A DNA stretch of 64,000 nt from Lachnospiraceae bacterium (lineage in GTDB: Bacteria; Bacillota; Clostridia; Lachnospirales; Lachnospiraceae). The position numbers and the translations under genes were made by a program. Of this stretch, positions 8,665 through 17,793 are shown in pieces (the stretch's first letter is position 1; every line of letters begins with the position of its first letter). The stretch is taken from assembly GCA_022510685.1 (NCBI GenBank), contig JAFLTA010000005.1, positions 34,878-98,877 of the forward strand. Reading direction: 5' to 3'. Under the pieces are notes generated by a model. The model had not been told where the DNA came from, did not search any database, and saw nothing but the letters and a program-made list of their open reading frames with translations.

Positions 8665-9418
8665 CAGGCTGCTGCAGAAAAGCAACAAACGTTCGTCTTT
8701 TATCGACGGATTTCTACATATCATATTTCCTGCCAGGTGTCCCGGATGTGATAAGGTACATCCCATTGGGGTGCGTGGTTTTTGTGAGAGCTGCCGAAAT
8801 GACTTGCGGGAGCCGGAGGGGAAATTATGTCCTTATTGTGGTAAACCGATACAAGAGGAGGAAGATTGCTGCCGGGAGTGCAGAAAAGTGTCTCATGATT
8901 TTATTGCCGGAGAGGCACTGTGGTTGTACACCGGTAGACTTCAGGAATCCATGGCACGTTTTAAGCAGGGAAAAAGGGCGGAGTATGGAGAAGTCTATGG
9001 AGAACTTCTATGGCAAAAAAAGAAAAAATGGATTCAGAGCATCGGGCAGGCAGTGTTGGTGCCCGTGCCGATTTATAAAAACCGTCTGCAAAGACGTGGA
9101 TATAATCAGGCAGAACTCATAGCTGCAAAATTATCTGAATGTGCCGGATTGCCAATGGCGGAAAATCTTTTGATAAGGCAGCGTGATACAAAACCGCAGA
9201 AGGAGTTATCCAGACAAGAACGTCGGGAAAATATAAGGGGTGCCTTTGTGTGTGGGAAAGAAGCTAGTCATTGGTTGTATTCATCTCAGAGATGTGCTAT
9301 AATCGTAGATGATATCTACACGACGGGAAGCACTGTAGACGCATGTGCGTCTGTACTCCGTGAGGTAGGTTTTGAAAAGATTTTTTTCTTATGCGTCTGC
9401 GTAGGAAAAACGATGTAG
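8651..9418 (+). CDS. comFC: ComF-family phosphoribosyltransferase-like protein
   Basis: A 255-residue ComFC/GntX-type protein. Members are needed for DNA uptake in naturally competent bacteria, but the family is widespread in non-competent species. A zinc ribbon occupies residues of about 28-80 (CPGC, CESC, CPYCGK, CCREC), followed by the type I phosphoribosyltransferase region with the PRPP loop AIIVDDIYTTGST near residue 219. The RRGYNQAELIA motif near residue 147 is diagnostic of ComFC. Translation starts at a GTG overlapping the recD2 end, with GGAGGA upstream. It is followed 12 bases later by a YvyF-type gene, echoing the comFC-yvyF order of B. subtilis. No comFA or comFB is present here. 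Confidence 0.88.
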   Translation: MYHDDRLLQKSNKRSSFIDGFLHIIFPARCPGCDKVHPIGVRGFCESCRNDLREPEGKLCPYCGKPIQEEEDCCRECRKVSHDFIAGEALWLYTGRLQESMARFKQGKRAEYGEVYGELLWQKKKKWIQSIGQAVLVPVPIYKNRLQRRGYNQAELIAAKLSECAGLPMAENLLIRQRDTKPQKELSRQERRENIRGAFVCGKEASHWLYSSQRCAIIVDDIYTTGSTVDACASVLREVGFEKIFFLCVCVGKTM

Positions 9419-9430
9419 GAGGAATGGAAA

Positions 9431-9829
9431 ATGGATGTAAGAAATTGTAAAGTTTGTGGCAATATGTTTAATTATATTGATACAAGCATTTGCCCGTCTT
9501 GTACTAAAAAGCTGGAGGAGAAGTTTCAGGTTGTAAAGGAATTTATTCGTGAAAATCCCGGGACGCCTATCTCGCAGGTTGCAGAGGAGTGTGAAGTTCC
9601 GGTGCAGCAGTTAAAGAGGTGGGTGCGTCAGGAACGATTGACATTTTCGAGTGAATCCGGAGTTACCATTGACTGCGAGAAATGCGGAAAACCTATTTTG
9701 ACAGGACGATTTTGCAGAGAATGTAAGCGCAATCTGACAGATACTTTTTCCGGGATGTATACGGAAAAGAAAGTTGTTGCAGCACCGAGGAAAAACGACT
9801 CTAAAGGAAAAATGCGATTTTTGGATTAG
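9431..9829 (+). CDS. yvyF: YvyF-type flagellar operon protein (zinc ribbon)
   Basis: A 132-residue protein with an N-terminal zinc ribbon (CKVCG near residue 6 and CPSC near 21), a helix, and a helix-turn-helix-like segment (ISQVAEECEVPVQQLKRWVR) followed by a second Cys-rich site (CEKCGKP and CREC). This matches the family annotated as flagellar operon protein YvyF, whose role is not well known; an RNA or protein regulatory function is plausible. AGGAGG precedes the ATG. The conserved neighbour comFC and the following chemotaxis-like genes support the assignment. In many Firmicutes flgM follows, but it does not here. Confidence 0.8.
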   Translation: MDVRNCKVCGNMFNYIDTSICPSCTKKLEEKFQVVKEFIRENPGTPISQVAEECEVPVQQLKRWVRQERLTFSSESGVTIDCEKCGKPILTGRFCRECKRNLTDTFSGMYTEKKVVAAPRKNDSKGKMRFLD

Positions 9830-9921
9830 CAGTTATATTTTTCATTGGTTGAAGACGCCAAATAATGAAAGAGAATTTTTTATCATAGTAGTACAACCAA
9901 AAATCGAGAGGAGGTGGTACT

Positions 9922-10416
9922 ATGGGGATGAATACAGTAAGTGCAGTATTCGAGCAAGCATTTCTTAGTGTAAGTAGTCAACTGTTGGGTATTCAGATGC
10001 AAAAAAGAGAAAAATATCCGGGTTTTTCTGTGGAAGAACCAGTGTGCCACGTCATGATTCGCACGATAGGATATATACAATTAGAAATTACGTGTTTATT
10101 TCCGCAAAAACTTGTACAACAGATTGTAAGTTGTATGCATGGTGGCAAGAAACCACCTGATGAGGAAGTACCGTTATACATAAAGGAGTACGTAAACATT
10201 GTTTGTGGACGAGGAATTTCCGATTTGAATGATCAGTATGGGAAAGCGTCCCGACTGTCAGTTCCGTTTTATCAGGAAGAAATCATGCATGAAGATGGGC
10301 TGAAGGAGCAAAAAGAAGCAGTGTTTGAGAATGAATACGGGGCAATGCTGGTTGTTATGTGTTGTTCTAAAGAAAAGCAGTTATCGAAGGAGGGCTTGCA
10401 AAATGGATACAATTAA
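9922..10416 (+). CDS. Probable CheX/CheC-like chemotaxis phosphatase-family protein
   Basis: A 164-residue protein with the size, alternating strand-helix pattern and partner expected of the CheX/CheC family, which dephosphorylates CheY-P. The segment IKEYVNIVCGRGISDLND near residue 90 resembles the active-site helix motif ExxN (here E-Y-V-N), followed by a Gly-rich turn and a hydrophilic helix. The conserved Asp/Ser four residues before the Glu is not obvious, so activity is uncertain. An AGGAGG ribosome site lies before ATG 9922; ATG 9928 is an alternative. The next gene, a stand-alone CheY-like receiver, overlaps it by 14 bases, strong circumstantial evidence that the two products act together. 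Confidence 0.6.
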   Translation: MGMNTVSAVFEQAFLSVSSQLLGIQMQKREKYPGFSVEEPVCHVMIRTIGYIQLEITCLFPQKLVQQIVSCMHGGKKPPDEEVPLYIKEYVNIVCGRGISDLNDQYGKASRLSVPFYQEEIMHEDGLKEQKEAVFENEYGAMLVVMCCSKEKQLSKEGLQNGYN

Positions 10417-10768
10417 AATTATGGTGGTGGATGACTCCCCATTTGCGTCAAAGCAGATTCAGGATGTGGTTGAAGAAAACGGCTATGAAGTGGTAGCTTA
10501 TGCTAAAAATGGCGAAGAAGGCATTAAGTTATACGAAGAAATCCATCCGGATATTGTAATTATGGATATTATTATGCCGGGAATTGACGGATTGGAGACT
10601 GCACAAATCATTAAGAAAAAAGATCCGGAGGCGAAAATCATGATGTTGAGTTCCCTTTGTGATTCGGGAACTCTGGAGGAGGTTCGTGGAATAGGCCTCA
10701 AATATTTGATTCCTAAGCCATGGGAAGATGACGTGCTTTTGGCGACGTTAGAGTTATTAAGTAAATAA
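10403..10768 (+). CDS. Single-domain CheY-like response regulator
   Basis: A 121-residue receiver domain without an output domain. The acidic pocket (VVDDSPF near residue 7), the phospho-acceptor Asp in VIMDIIMPGIDG near residue 54, the conserved Ser/Thr region MMLSSL and the Lys of PKPWEDD near residue 104 are all in place. The ATG at 10403 is chosen because AAGGAGG lies 8 bases upstream and the protein then begins as CheY does. The gene overlaps the CheX-like gene. It may act as CheY or as a parallel receiver in motility or sporulation signalling; no kinase gene is adjacent. Confidence 0.88.
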   Translation: MDTIKIMVVDDSPFASKQIQDVVEENGYEVVAYAKNGEEGIKLYEEIHPDIVIMDIIMPGIDGLETAQIIKKKDPEAKIMMLSSLCDSGTLEEVRGIGLKYLIPKPWEDDVLLATLELLSK

Positions 10769-10835
10769 TATACAGAATAATTTTTTGACGCATTTTATTT
10801 GATAAAGCCGGGATAGAGTGAATAGGAGTCGAAGA

Positions 10836-11813
10836 ATGATAAGAACAAAAATTATTGCAACAGGTGCCTGTGTACCGGAACAGGTGATTACCAATGAGGA
10901 TTTGTCAAAAATTGTAGATACCAGTGACGAGTGGATTACTACTCGCACCGGTATCAAAGAGAGGCATATTTCAAAAGGTGAAAACACGTCAGTGCTTGCC
11001 ATTGGTACGGCAAAGATGGTTATGGAGCGTGCGAAAGTTGCTCCGGAAGACGTAGATTTGGTGATTGTAGCATCGGTAACGCCTGATTACGGAACTCCTA
11101 CACTGGGATGTATGATACAGAAGGAACTTGGACTGGTCAATGCGGTTGCTTTTGATGTGGTTGCTGCATGTAGTGGATTTATGTTTGCTATGAGTGTGGC
11201 AGATAAGTACATAAAGACGGGAGTATACCGCAATGCCATTATAATCGGTGCCGAGACCTTATCAAAAATAATCAACTGGGAAGATCGTGCAACTTGTGTA
11301 TTGTTTGGTGACGGATCCGGTGGTGCTTTTGTTGAGGCCTCTGAGGAGGGTGGTATTCTGGCAGAGGAGTTGGGAAGTAAAGGTGAGCTCTGGGAGATTC
11401 TGACAGAGGGCCATATCAACTGTGCGAATGCTTTCAATGATTTGAAAATAGAGGATGACCCTGAATATTTTGTGCATATGGATGGGCGTTCTGTCTTTAA
11501 GTTTGCCACGAAAACGGTTGTGAAGAGTGTGGCAAATGTTCTGGAAAAAGTGGGACTGACGAAAGAGGATATCAATTATGTTGTTCCGCATCAGGCAAAT
11601 TCCCGTATTATTGATGTAGTTGCTGACAAGCTGGATATGGATCGAGATAAATTTTATATGAATATGGACCGTTATGGCAACACGTCGTCGGCAAGTGTTC
11701 CTATGGCATTGAATGAGATGAATGAGAAAGGAATGATTAAGCGGGGAGATAAAATTCTGCTTACAGGTTTTGGTGGTGGAATGACATGGGGGACTATGTT
11801 GATAGAATGGTAA
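10836..11813 (+). CDS. fabH: 3-oxoacyl-ACP synthase III (FabH)
   Basis: FabH condenses acetyl-CoA (or a branched primer) with malonyl-ACP to start fatty-acid synthesis. Catalytic residues are visible: Cys in VVAACSGFMFAM near residue 112, His in NYVVPHQANSRI near 250 and Asn in YGNTSSASVP near 282. The DEWITTRTGIKERH motif at residues of about 28-41 is standard. The ATG at 10836 follows ATAGGAG; an upstream GTG at 10818 has no site. The length of 325 residues is normal. It is the first gene of the fatty-acid cluster, about 70 bases after the CheY-like gene. No FapR or FabT operator was recognised upstream, though a degenerate site cannot be excluded. Confidence 0.95.
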   Translation: MIRTKIIATGACVPEQVITNEDLSKIVDTSDEWITTRTGIKERHISKGENTSVLAIGTAKMVMERAKVAPEDVDLVIVASVTPDYGTPTLGCMIQKELGLVNAVAFDVVAACSGFMFAMSVADKYIKTGVYRNAIIIGAETLSKIINWEDRATCVLFGDGSGGAFVEASEEGGILAEELGSKGELWEILTEGHINCANAFNDLKIEDDPEYFVHMDGRSVFKFATKTVVKSVANVLEKVGLTKEDINYVVPHQANSRIIDVVADKLDMDRDKFYMNMDRYGNTSSASVPMALNEMNEKGMIKRGDKILLTGFGGGMTWGTMLIEW

Positions 11814-11931
11814 CAAAGCATATTCGGAGTGTTTGTGATACACTTATGCCATTATCAGTATTGCATATATCTGCAAATGTGAATATTGCATTGGCAGTAT
11901 ATATATAAATTTTTTTTAGGAGGATGTAGCT

Positions 11932-12156
11932 ATGGTATTCGAGAAAATCAGAGAGATTATTGCTGAGCAGACGGGTAAGGATATTGAGGAAATTACATTG
12001 GAAACCAATGTAAAGGAAGACCTCGATGCAGATTCCTTAGATTTGTTCCAGATTATCAACGACATTGAAGATGAGTTCGATGTATCTGTTGAGGATCCGG
12101 AGTCTATCGTTACCGTACAGGATGCAGTAGACTTTGTTGAGAAGAACCAGAAATAA
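11932..12156 (+). CDS. acpP: Acyl carrier protein
   Basis: A 74-residue acidic protein that carries growing acyl chains on a phosphopantetheine arm. The attachment serine lies in DLDADSLDLFQ near residue 36. The helix pattern and the acidic C-terminus are typical of AcpP. AGGAGG precedes the ATG. A 118-base gap after fabH ends in a run of eight T residues just before the ribosome site, with weak potential to fold upstream. It lies directly before fabD, a position where many Firmicutes place fabK between the two. Confidence 0.95.
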   Translation: MVFEKIREIIAEQTGKDIEEITLETNVKEDLDADSLDLFQIINDIEDEFDVSVEDPESIVTVQDAVDFVEKNQK

Positions 12157-12235
12157 GAAACGAAGCAGTTGGTTTTGCTGGTATCGGAATACTCCGTGCC
12201 AGTGAAACCTCTCTTTGTAGCTATGGAGGAATCAA

Positions 12236-13177
12236 ATGAAAACCGTTTTTATGTTTAGTGGTCAAGGTGCACAGTACGCCGGTATGGGAAAAGATTTTTA
12301 TCAGAATTATCCGGTGGCAAAGGAGGTTTTTGACCGGGCAGATGAAGTTCTGGGATATTCCATTAAAGATATTTGCTTTGAGAATGAAGAAAAATTAAAT
12401 GATACAGAATTTGCACAACCGGCAATACTTACAATGAGCATTGCCGCGATGAAAGTATTAGAAGAAGAAGGAGTACGTGCAGATATGACTGCGGGGTTGA
12501 GCCTGGGAGAATATTCTGCATATGTGGCTAGTGGGGCAATGGACTTCGAGGAAGCGGTAGCCCTGGTACAAAAAAGAGGAAAATTCATGGCAGAGGCAGT
12601 GCCTTCGGGAGAGGGTGCCATGTATGCCATTATCGGATTAGATACAGAGTTAGTGGAGGAGGCTTGTTCTGAGGCGACTGCAGAGGGGAATGGTCTGGCA
12701 ATACCGGCAAATTATAATGCACCAGGACAAATTGTCATTGCAGGACACACAGCAGCCGTTGCCAGAGCAGCAGAACTTGCAAAAGAGAAGGGTGCTAAGA
12801 TGGCAGTACAACTTAAGGTGAGCGGACCATTTCACACGGAGTTGTTACAGCCGGCAGCAGATAAACTGGGTCCAGAGTTGGATAAGATGAACATATCTCC
12901 TATGAAGATACCGGTATATACGAATGTAAATGCACAGCCGGTTCCATCGGAGAATGATATTGTACCGATACTGAAGAAACAGATTATCAGTCCTGTTCGC
13001 TGGGAGAATACCATTCGCAATATGGCAGAACAGGGGGCAGATACCTTTATAGAGTTAGGACCCGGTAAGGCGTTAAACGGCTTTGTAAAACGAACTTTGA
13101 AGGGTGTTGTCAATGTCAATGTGGAGGACAGTTCTTCTTTGGAAAAGACCATGAAGAAACTGAATGAGTCTGTATAA
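12236..13177 (+). CDS. fabD: Malonyl-CoA:ACP transacylase (FabD)
   Basis: FabD moves malonate from CoA to ACP. The Ser nucleophile lies in the elbow GLSLGEYSAY near residue 89; the usual GHSLGE has Leu-Ser here with the His replaced by Leu. The second catalytic His lies in SGPFHTELLQPA near residue 199. The N-terminal FMFSGQGAQYAGMGKDF motif is canonical. The length is 313 residues. TGGAGGA lies 7 bases before the ATG. It is co-oriented with acpP and fabG, with gaps under 80 bases. Confidence 0.95.
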   Translation: MKTVFMFSGQGAQYAGMGKDFYQNYPVAKEVFDRADEVLGYSIKDICFENEEKLNDTEFAQPAILTMSIAAMKVLEEEGVRADMTAGLSLGEYSAYVASGAMDFEEAVALVQKRGKFMAEAVPSGEGAMYAIIGLDTELVEEACSEATAEGNGLAIPANYNAPGQIVIAGHTAAVARAAELAKEKGAKMAVQLKVSGPFHTELLQPAADKLGPELDKMNISPMKIPVYTNVNAQPVPSENDIVPILKKQIISPVRWENTIRNMAEQGADTFIELGPGKALNGFVKRTLKGVVNVNVEDSSSLEKTMKKLNESV

Positions 13178-13225
13178 ATAAGAAGATGTTGTATCCGTAA
13201 ACCAACCGCAAAAATGGAGGAAATT

Positions 13226-13954
13226 ATGTTACAGGGAAAAACCGCAGTAGTTACAGGAGCTGCCAAGGGTATCGGAAAAGCGATAGCTCTTGCGTTTGCA
13301 AAGGAAGGATGTAATATAGTATTAAATTACCGCAGTAATGTGGCACCGGAGACAATTGCAGAGATTGAAGGTCACGGTGTGAAGTGCCTGCCGATTCAGG
13401 GGGATGTCAGTGACTTTTCCTTTGCAGCAGATATGATGAAGCAGGTAAAAAAAGAATTCGGCTCCGTAGATGTACTGGTTAATAATGCGGGAATCACAAG
13501 AGATATGCTTTTGATGCGCATGTCGGAGGAGGAATTTGACTCCGTGATCAATACCAATCTGAAAGGTACATTTAACATGATTCGTCATGCCAGCAGCATT
13601 ATGCTGAAGCAGCGCAGTGGTGTCATTATCAATATGTCCTCTGTGGTGGGCGTGATGGGAAATGTCGGTCAGGCAAATTATGCAGCATCCAAGGCGGGAG
13701 TCATCGGATTAACGAAATCTACAGCAAAGGAACTTGCTGCCAGAGGGATTACCTGTAATGCCATTGCACCGGGATTTGTTGAAACGGATATGACAGCTGT
13801 TTTGTCGGAGGATACTCAGAAACAGATGTTAGAGGTGATTCCTTTGAAGCGCTATGGACAGGTGGAGGATATTGCCAGGGCAGCAGTATTTCTGGCAGAA
13901 AATACCTATATTACCGGACAGGTTTTAAATGTGGACGGTGGAATGTGTATATAG
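13226..13954 (+). CDS. fabG: 3-oxoacyl-ACP reductase (FabG)
   Basis: A NADPH-dependent reductase of the second elongation step, from the short-chain dehydrogenase family. The cofactor motif TGAAKGIGKAIA starts near residue 10, NNAG lies near residue 86, and the catalytic Ser-Tyr-Lys set is seen in INMSSVVG and YAASKAGV. The ATG at 13226 is preceded by TGGAGGAAATT; the upstream in-frame ATG at 13214 is itself part of that ribosome site. The length is 242 residues. It lies between fabD and fabF as in most Firmicutes clusters. Confidence 0.95.
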   Translation: MLQGKTAVVTGAAKGIGKAIALAFAKEGCNIVLNYRSNVAPETIAEIEGHGVKCLPIQGDVSDFSFAADMMKQVKKEFGSVDVLVNNAGITRDMLLMRMSEEEFDSVINTNLKGTFNMIRHASSIMLKQRSGVIINMSSVVGVMGNVGQANYAASKAGVIGLTKSTAKELAARGITCNAIAPGFVETDMTAVLSEDTQKQMLEVIPLKRYGQVEDIARAAVFLAENTYITGQVLNVDGGMCI

Positions 13955-14032
13955 GTATCATATAGATAGAAAAGGCAGAATTTCATACCCTGCAGTCTGG
14001 AAAGTCATGGCTGACAGGAACGGAGGTACACT

Positions 14033-15274
14033 ATGGAAAGAAGAGTTGTAATCACGGGTTTGGGAGCAGTCACTCCATTGGGAAGTACGGTGGAGCAGTA
14101 TTGGCAGGGATTAAAAGACGGTGTTTGCGGCATTGATTTAATTCAGAAATTTGATACTACCGATTACAAAGTGAAAGTTGCCGCTGAAGTGAAGGATTTT
14201 GATGCAGAGAAATATATGAATAAAAAAGACGTCAAGAGAAATGATCTGTATGCTGTTTATGGACTGGCAGCGGCTATCCAGGCGTTTGAGGACAGCGGCA
14301 TGGATATGGAAAAAGCAGATGCAACAAGGGTCGGTGTTATCGTAGGCTCCGGTATTGGCGGTCTGATGACTATGCAGGATCAGGTAATCCGTATGCATGA
14401 CAAGGGACCATCCCGTGTTTCTCCACTGTTCATTCCTATGACGATCAGTAATATGGCTGCAGGAAACATTGCCATTGCTCTTGGTGCAAAGGGAACTTGT
14501 GAAAATATCGTTACCGCTTGTGCAACCGGTACCAACTGTATCGGTACGGCATATCGGGATATCAAGCATGGATATTTGGATGCATGTATCACCGGTGGTG
14601 CAGAGGCATCTATCTGTGAGATAGGAGTTTCCGGCTTCACGAATCTGACAGCTTTGTCGGAATCACCGGATCCAAAGGATGCCTGCAAGCCGTTTGATAA
14701 AGAGCGCAATGGCTTCGTAATGGGAGATGGCGCCGGTATTCTTATTTTGGAAGAACTTGAGCATGCAAAGGCACGAGGTGCTAAGATATATGGAGAGGTC
14801 GTAGGCTATGGTGCAACAGGAGATGCTTACCATATGACGGCACCATGTCCGGATGGTGAAGGAGCTGCCAGGGCAATGAAGCTTGCCATGGAGGAAGCGG
14901 GAATCACACCGGAACAGGTGGACTATATTAATGCCCATGGAACCAGCACCCATGCAAATGATGCCGGGGAGACTGCCGCTATTAAACTGGCGTTTGGGGA
15001 ATCAGCAAAAAACGTTCCCATTAGTTCTACAAAGTCTATGACGGGACATTTGCTGGGAGCAGCAGGAGCCATTGAGGCAATTGCATGTGTAAAGGCTTTG
15101 CAGGAGGGCATCCTGCCGCCGACCATCAATTATAAAAATCCTGATGAGGAGTGTGATCTCGATTACATTCCCAATGAAGCCAGGAAAGCACCGGAGGCAA
15201 CGTATGCGCTTTCAAATTCCCTGGGATTTGGAGGACACAACGGTGTGCTTTGTTTTAAGAAATGGACGGAATAA
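14033..15274 (+). CDS. fabF: 3-oxoacyl-ACP synthase II (FabF)
   Basis: FabF elongates acyl-ACP with malonyl-ACP. The Cys-His-His triad is visible: Cys in VTACATGTN near residue 164, His in NAHGTSTHAND near 304 and His in SMTGHLLGAAGA near 340. The C-terminal SLGFGGHNGVL motif is typical. The length of 413 residues is as expected. CGGAGG lies before the ATG. A single FabF is present and no FabB is adjacent. Confidence 0.96.
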   Translation: MERRVVITGLGAVTPLGSTVEQYWQGLKDGVCGIDLIQKFDTTDYKVKVAAEVKDFDAEKYMNKKDVKRNDLYAVYGLAAAIQAFEDSGMDMEKADATRVGVIVGSGIGGLMTMQDQVIRMHDKGPSRVSPLFIPMTISNMAAGNIAIALGAKGTCENIVTACATGTNCIGTAYRDIKHGYLDACITGGAEASICEIGVSGFTNLTALSESPDPKDACKPFDKERNGFVMGDGAGILILEELEHAKARGAKIYGEVVGYGATGDAYHMTAPCPDGEGAARAMKLAMEEAGITPEQVDYINAHGTSTHANDAGETAAIKLAFGESAKNVPISSTKSMTGHLLGAAGAIEAIACVKALQEGILPPTINYKNPDEECDLDYIPNEARKAPEATYALSNSLGFGGHNGVLCFKKWTE

Positions 15275-15355
15275 AACGGAAGCTATAGTGATTGGGGAAA
15301 TGTATGATATGAGGGATTTATAATTTCATGCAGGAAGAAAGGTGTGGTATTAAAG

Positions 15356-15844
15356 ATGCAGTATGAGCAGGTAAAAGAGTTAATCGATATTTTTGAGCGC
15401 ACAGATTTAAATGATATGGAAGTAAGGTTGGGGGATGCTTCTTTGAGATTGAGTCGTGGTAGAGGCGGGAATAGTGCGGAGGAAACAACGGCTCCTATAG
15501 TTGTTACAGAGGCGGTTTCACAGGCAGTATCAGCTAACTCCAAACCGTCAGCAAATGCAGAAGCTTCGAAAGCGGTATCCGGTGTTCCGGAGACAGCTGC
15601 AGCTACGGGTGATAAGGCCGTGACAGCACCAATTGTAGGTACCTTTTATCAAGCATCTGCACCGGATAAGCCTCCTTTTGTAAAAGTAGGTGATACCATT
15701 TCTAAGGGAGATGTGGTATGTATCATTGAGGCAATGAAGTTTATGAATGAGGTGACCAGCGAAGTGTCCGGAACCATCACGGAAATTCTGGTAGAGGATG
15801 GTCAGTTTGTAGAGTTTGGACAGGAGTTATTCCGGGTAAAATAA
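15356..15844 (+). CDS. accB: Biotin carboxyl carrier protein of acetyl-CoA carboxylase
   Basis: A 162-residue carrier. The N-terminal helix (QVKELIDIFERTDLNDME) is standard, followed by an Ala/Val/Ser/Thr-rich flexible linker at residues of about 45-85, then the biotinyl domain with the biotin Lys in IIEAMKFMNE near residue 127. The ATG at 15356 gives the normal family start, but a GTG at 15344 lies at better distance from the AGGAAGAAAGG ribosome site and could be used instead. It lies between fabF and fabZ. It needs a biotin ligase encoded elsewhere. Confidence 0.95.
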   Translation: MQYEQVKELIDIFERTDLNDMEVRLGDASLRLSRGRGGNSAEETTAPIVVTEAVSQAVSANSKPSANAEASKAVSGVPETAAATGDKAVTAPIVGTFYQASAPDKPPFVKVGDTISKGDVVCIIEAMKFMNEVTSEVSGTITEILVEDGQFVEFGQELFRVK

Positions 15845-15922
15845 TAGATAAACGATAGAAGACAACCAACGAGTTATAACTATTTGTGCCGCTGGGGGGA
15901 GTGCGGCAGGATGGAGGAAACC

Positions 15923-16348
15923 ATGAGTATGGATATTAAGGATATTATGAATATAATTCCTCATCGTCAGCCCTTTTTACTGCTTGACCGTGTTGAGGAA
16001 ATTGTAGAGGGAGAAAGTGTTGTGGCAATTAAAAATGTCACTTATAATGAGCCTTTTTTTGCAGGACATTTTCCTCAGGAACCGGTTATGCCGGGTGTGC
16101 TCATTGTGGAGGCTATGGCACAGGCAGGTGCTGTTGCCATTCTTTCCATGGAGGACTTCAAGGGAAAGACTGCTTATTTTGGTGGGATAAAAAATGCCAA
16201 GTTTAAGAAAAAGGTAGTTCCCGGGGATGTACTTCGTCTGGAAGTAAAAATTGAAAAGCTTAAGCGCAATGCAGGTGTGGGCATGGGAACCGCCTATGTG
16301 GACGGCAAGGTGGCAGCGCAGGCAGAAATCATATTTATGATTGGTTAG
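15923..16348 (+). CDS. fabZ: 3-hydroxyacyl-ACP dehydratase (FabZ)
   Basis: FabZ catalyses dehydration of 3-hydroxyacyl-ACP. The hot-dog fold signature is clear: [13 protein letters not shown] near residue 11, the catalytic His in [14 protein letters not shown] and the catalytic Glu in [11 protein letters not shown]. The length is 141 residues. The ATG at 15923 has GGAGG 5 bases upstream and gives the family-typical N-terminus; the ATG at 15911 is part of that site. It lies 78 bases after accB and 19 before accC. Confidence 0.95.
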   Translation: MSMDIKDIMNIIPHRQPFLLLDRVEEIVEGESVVAIKNVTYNEPFFAGHFPQEPVMPGVLIVEAMAQAGAVAILSMEDFKGKTAYFGGIKNAKFKKKVVPGDVLRLEVKIEKLKRNAGVGMGTAYVDGKVAAQAEIIFMIG

Positions 16349-16367
16349 ATAGCGATTGGAGGAGCAG

Positions 16368-17714
16368 ATGTTTGATAAGGTATTAGTGGCAAACCGAGGG
16401 GAAATTGCAGTACGAATTATACGTGCCTGCAGAGAGATGGGCATTAAGACGGTGGCTGTCTTTTCAGAACCGGACAGGGAAGCGCTGCATACCCAGCTGG
16501 CAGATGAAGCGGTGTGTATCGGCTCTGCCAGGGCGGCAGATAGTTATATTAACATGCCGAATATTATAACAGCAGCAGTGCAGACACAAGCGGAGGCAAT
16601 CCATCCGGGATTTGGTTTTTTGTCGGAAAACAGTACTTTTGCAGCTATGTGTGAAGAGTGTAATATCAAATTTATCGGACCGGCTCCTTCTGTCATTGAT
16701 GCGTTGGGAAATAAGTCGAATGCCAGGGATATGATGATTAACGCCGGTGTACCGGTGATTCCAGGTAGTGATGGTGTCGTGAAAAATATTAATGAAGCGT
16801 ACGACGTGGCTGAAAAATTAGGATATCCTGTGATGGTCAAGGCATCTGCCGGAGGCGGTGGTAAGGGAATCCGTATCGTCCGGGAGAGAGAGGAATTGGC
16901 AAAAGCATTTGAGTCTGCTCAAAGTGAGACGAAAGCAGCTTTCGGCGATGACCAGATGTATATGGAAAAGGTGATTGAAAATGCCAGACATATAGAAGTA
17001 CAAGTGTTAGGTGACCAATTTGGAAATGTCATCCACCTTGGGGAGCGAGATTGCTCTCTGCAGAGAAAGAATCAGAAAGTATTAGAGGAGGCACCTTCGC
17101 CGGCGATTTCGCCGGAGACACGGGAAAAAATGTGTCAGTCTGCAGTGCTTGCCGCAAAAGCTGCAGGATATGAAAGTGCGGGAACCATAGAATTTCTTTA
17201 TGATAAATCGGGAAATTATTATTTTATGGAAATGAATACACGTATTCAGGTAGAGCATCCTATCACAGAGATGATTACGGGTGTCGATATTGTGAAAGAA
17301 CAGATTCGCATTGCATCAGGAGAGAAACTTTCCTATGCGCAGTCGGATATTGAGATAAAAGGACATTCCATAGAATGTCGAATAAACGCAGAGAATCCTG
17401 ACAGAGGTTTTGCACCTTGTCCGGGATTGATTGATTATCTTCTCATGCCCGGTGGAGGATTAGGGCTTCGCGTAGATACGGCAGTATATGAAGGGTATGA
17501 GATTCCGCCGTTTTACGATTCCATGATAGCAAAAGTGATTACTCACGGGAAAGACAGAGAGGAAGCGATTGCCAAGATGAACCGGGCATTATATGAGTTC
17601 ATTATCAGTGGTATTGATACCAACATAGAATTCCAAAGCCGGATATTGAATCATCCGGATTATCGGGCGGGAGAGTTTGACACATCTTTCTTAGAAAAGA
17701 AGATTTTAGGTTAG
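16368..17714 (+). CDS. accC: Biotin carboxylase subunit of acetyl-CoA carboxylase
   Basis: An ATP-grasp enzyme that carboxylates the biotin of AccB. The N-terminus FDKVLVANRGEIAVRIIRA, the Gly-rich ATP loop KASAGGGGKGIRIV near residue 160 and the MNTRIQVEHPITEM active-site motif near 289 are standard. The length of 448 residues matches bacterial AccC rather than pyruvate carboxylase. The ATG at 16368 follows GGAGG; an upstream TTG at 16356 is unlikely. It forms the acetyl-CoA carboxylase with accB, accD and accA in this cluster. Confidence 0.96.
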   Translation: MFDKVLVANRGEIAVRIIRACREMGIKTVAVFSEPDREALHTQLADEAVCIGSARAADSYINMPNIITAAVQTQAEAIHPGFGFLSENSTFAAMCEECNIKFIGPAPSVIDALGNKSNARDMMINAGVPVIPGSDGVVKNINEAYDVAEKLGYPVMVKASAGGGGKGIRIVREREELAKAFESAQSETKAAFGDDQMYMEKVIENARHIEVQVLGDQFGNVIHLGERDCSLQRKNQKVLEEAPSPAISPETREKMCQSAVLAAKAAGYESAGTIEFLYDKSGNYYFMEMNTRIQVEHPITEMITGVDIVKEQIRIASGEKLSYAQSDIEIKGHSIECRINAENPDRGFAPCPGLIDYLLMPGGGLGLRVDTAVYEGYEIPPFYDSMIAKVITHGKDREEAIAKMNRALYEFIISGIDTNIEFQSRILNHPDYRAGEFDTSFLEKKILG

Positions 17715-17793
17715 TGTTGAGTCAGGGAACTGTTAAACGCTAACATAATAATATGAAATTTTGTCCTATACACAGGGCAGATGGAGGATTATC

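Noticed and set aside
8651..9418. Evidence for natural competence from comFC
   Set aside because: ComFC-type proteins are widespread in non-competent bacteria, and no other competence gene is present in the window.
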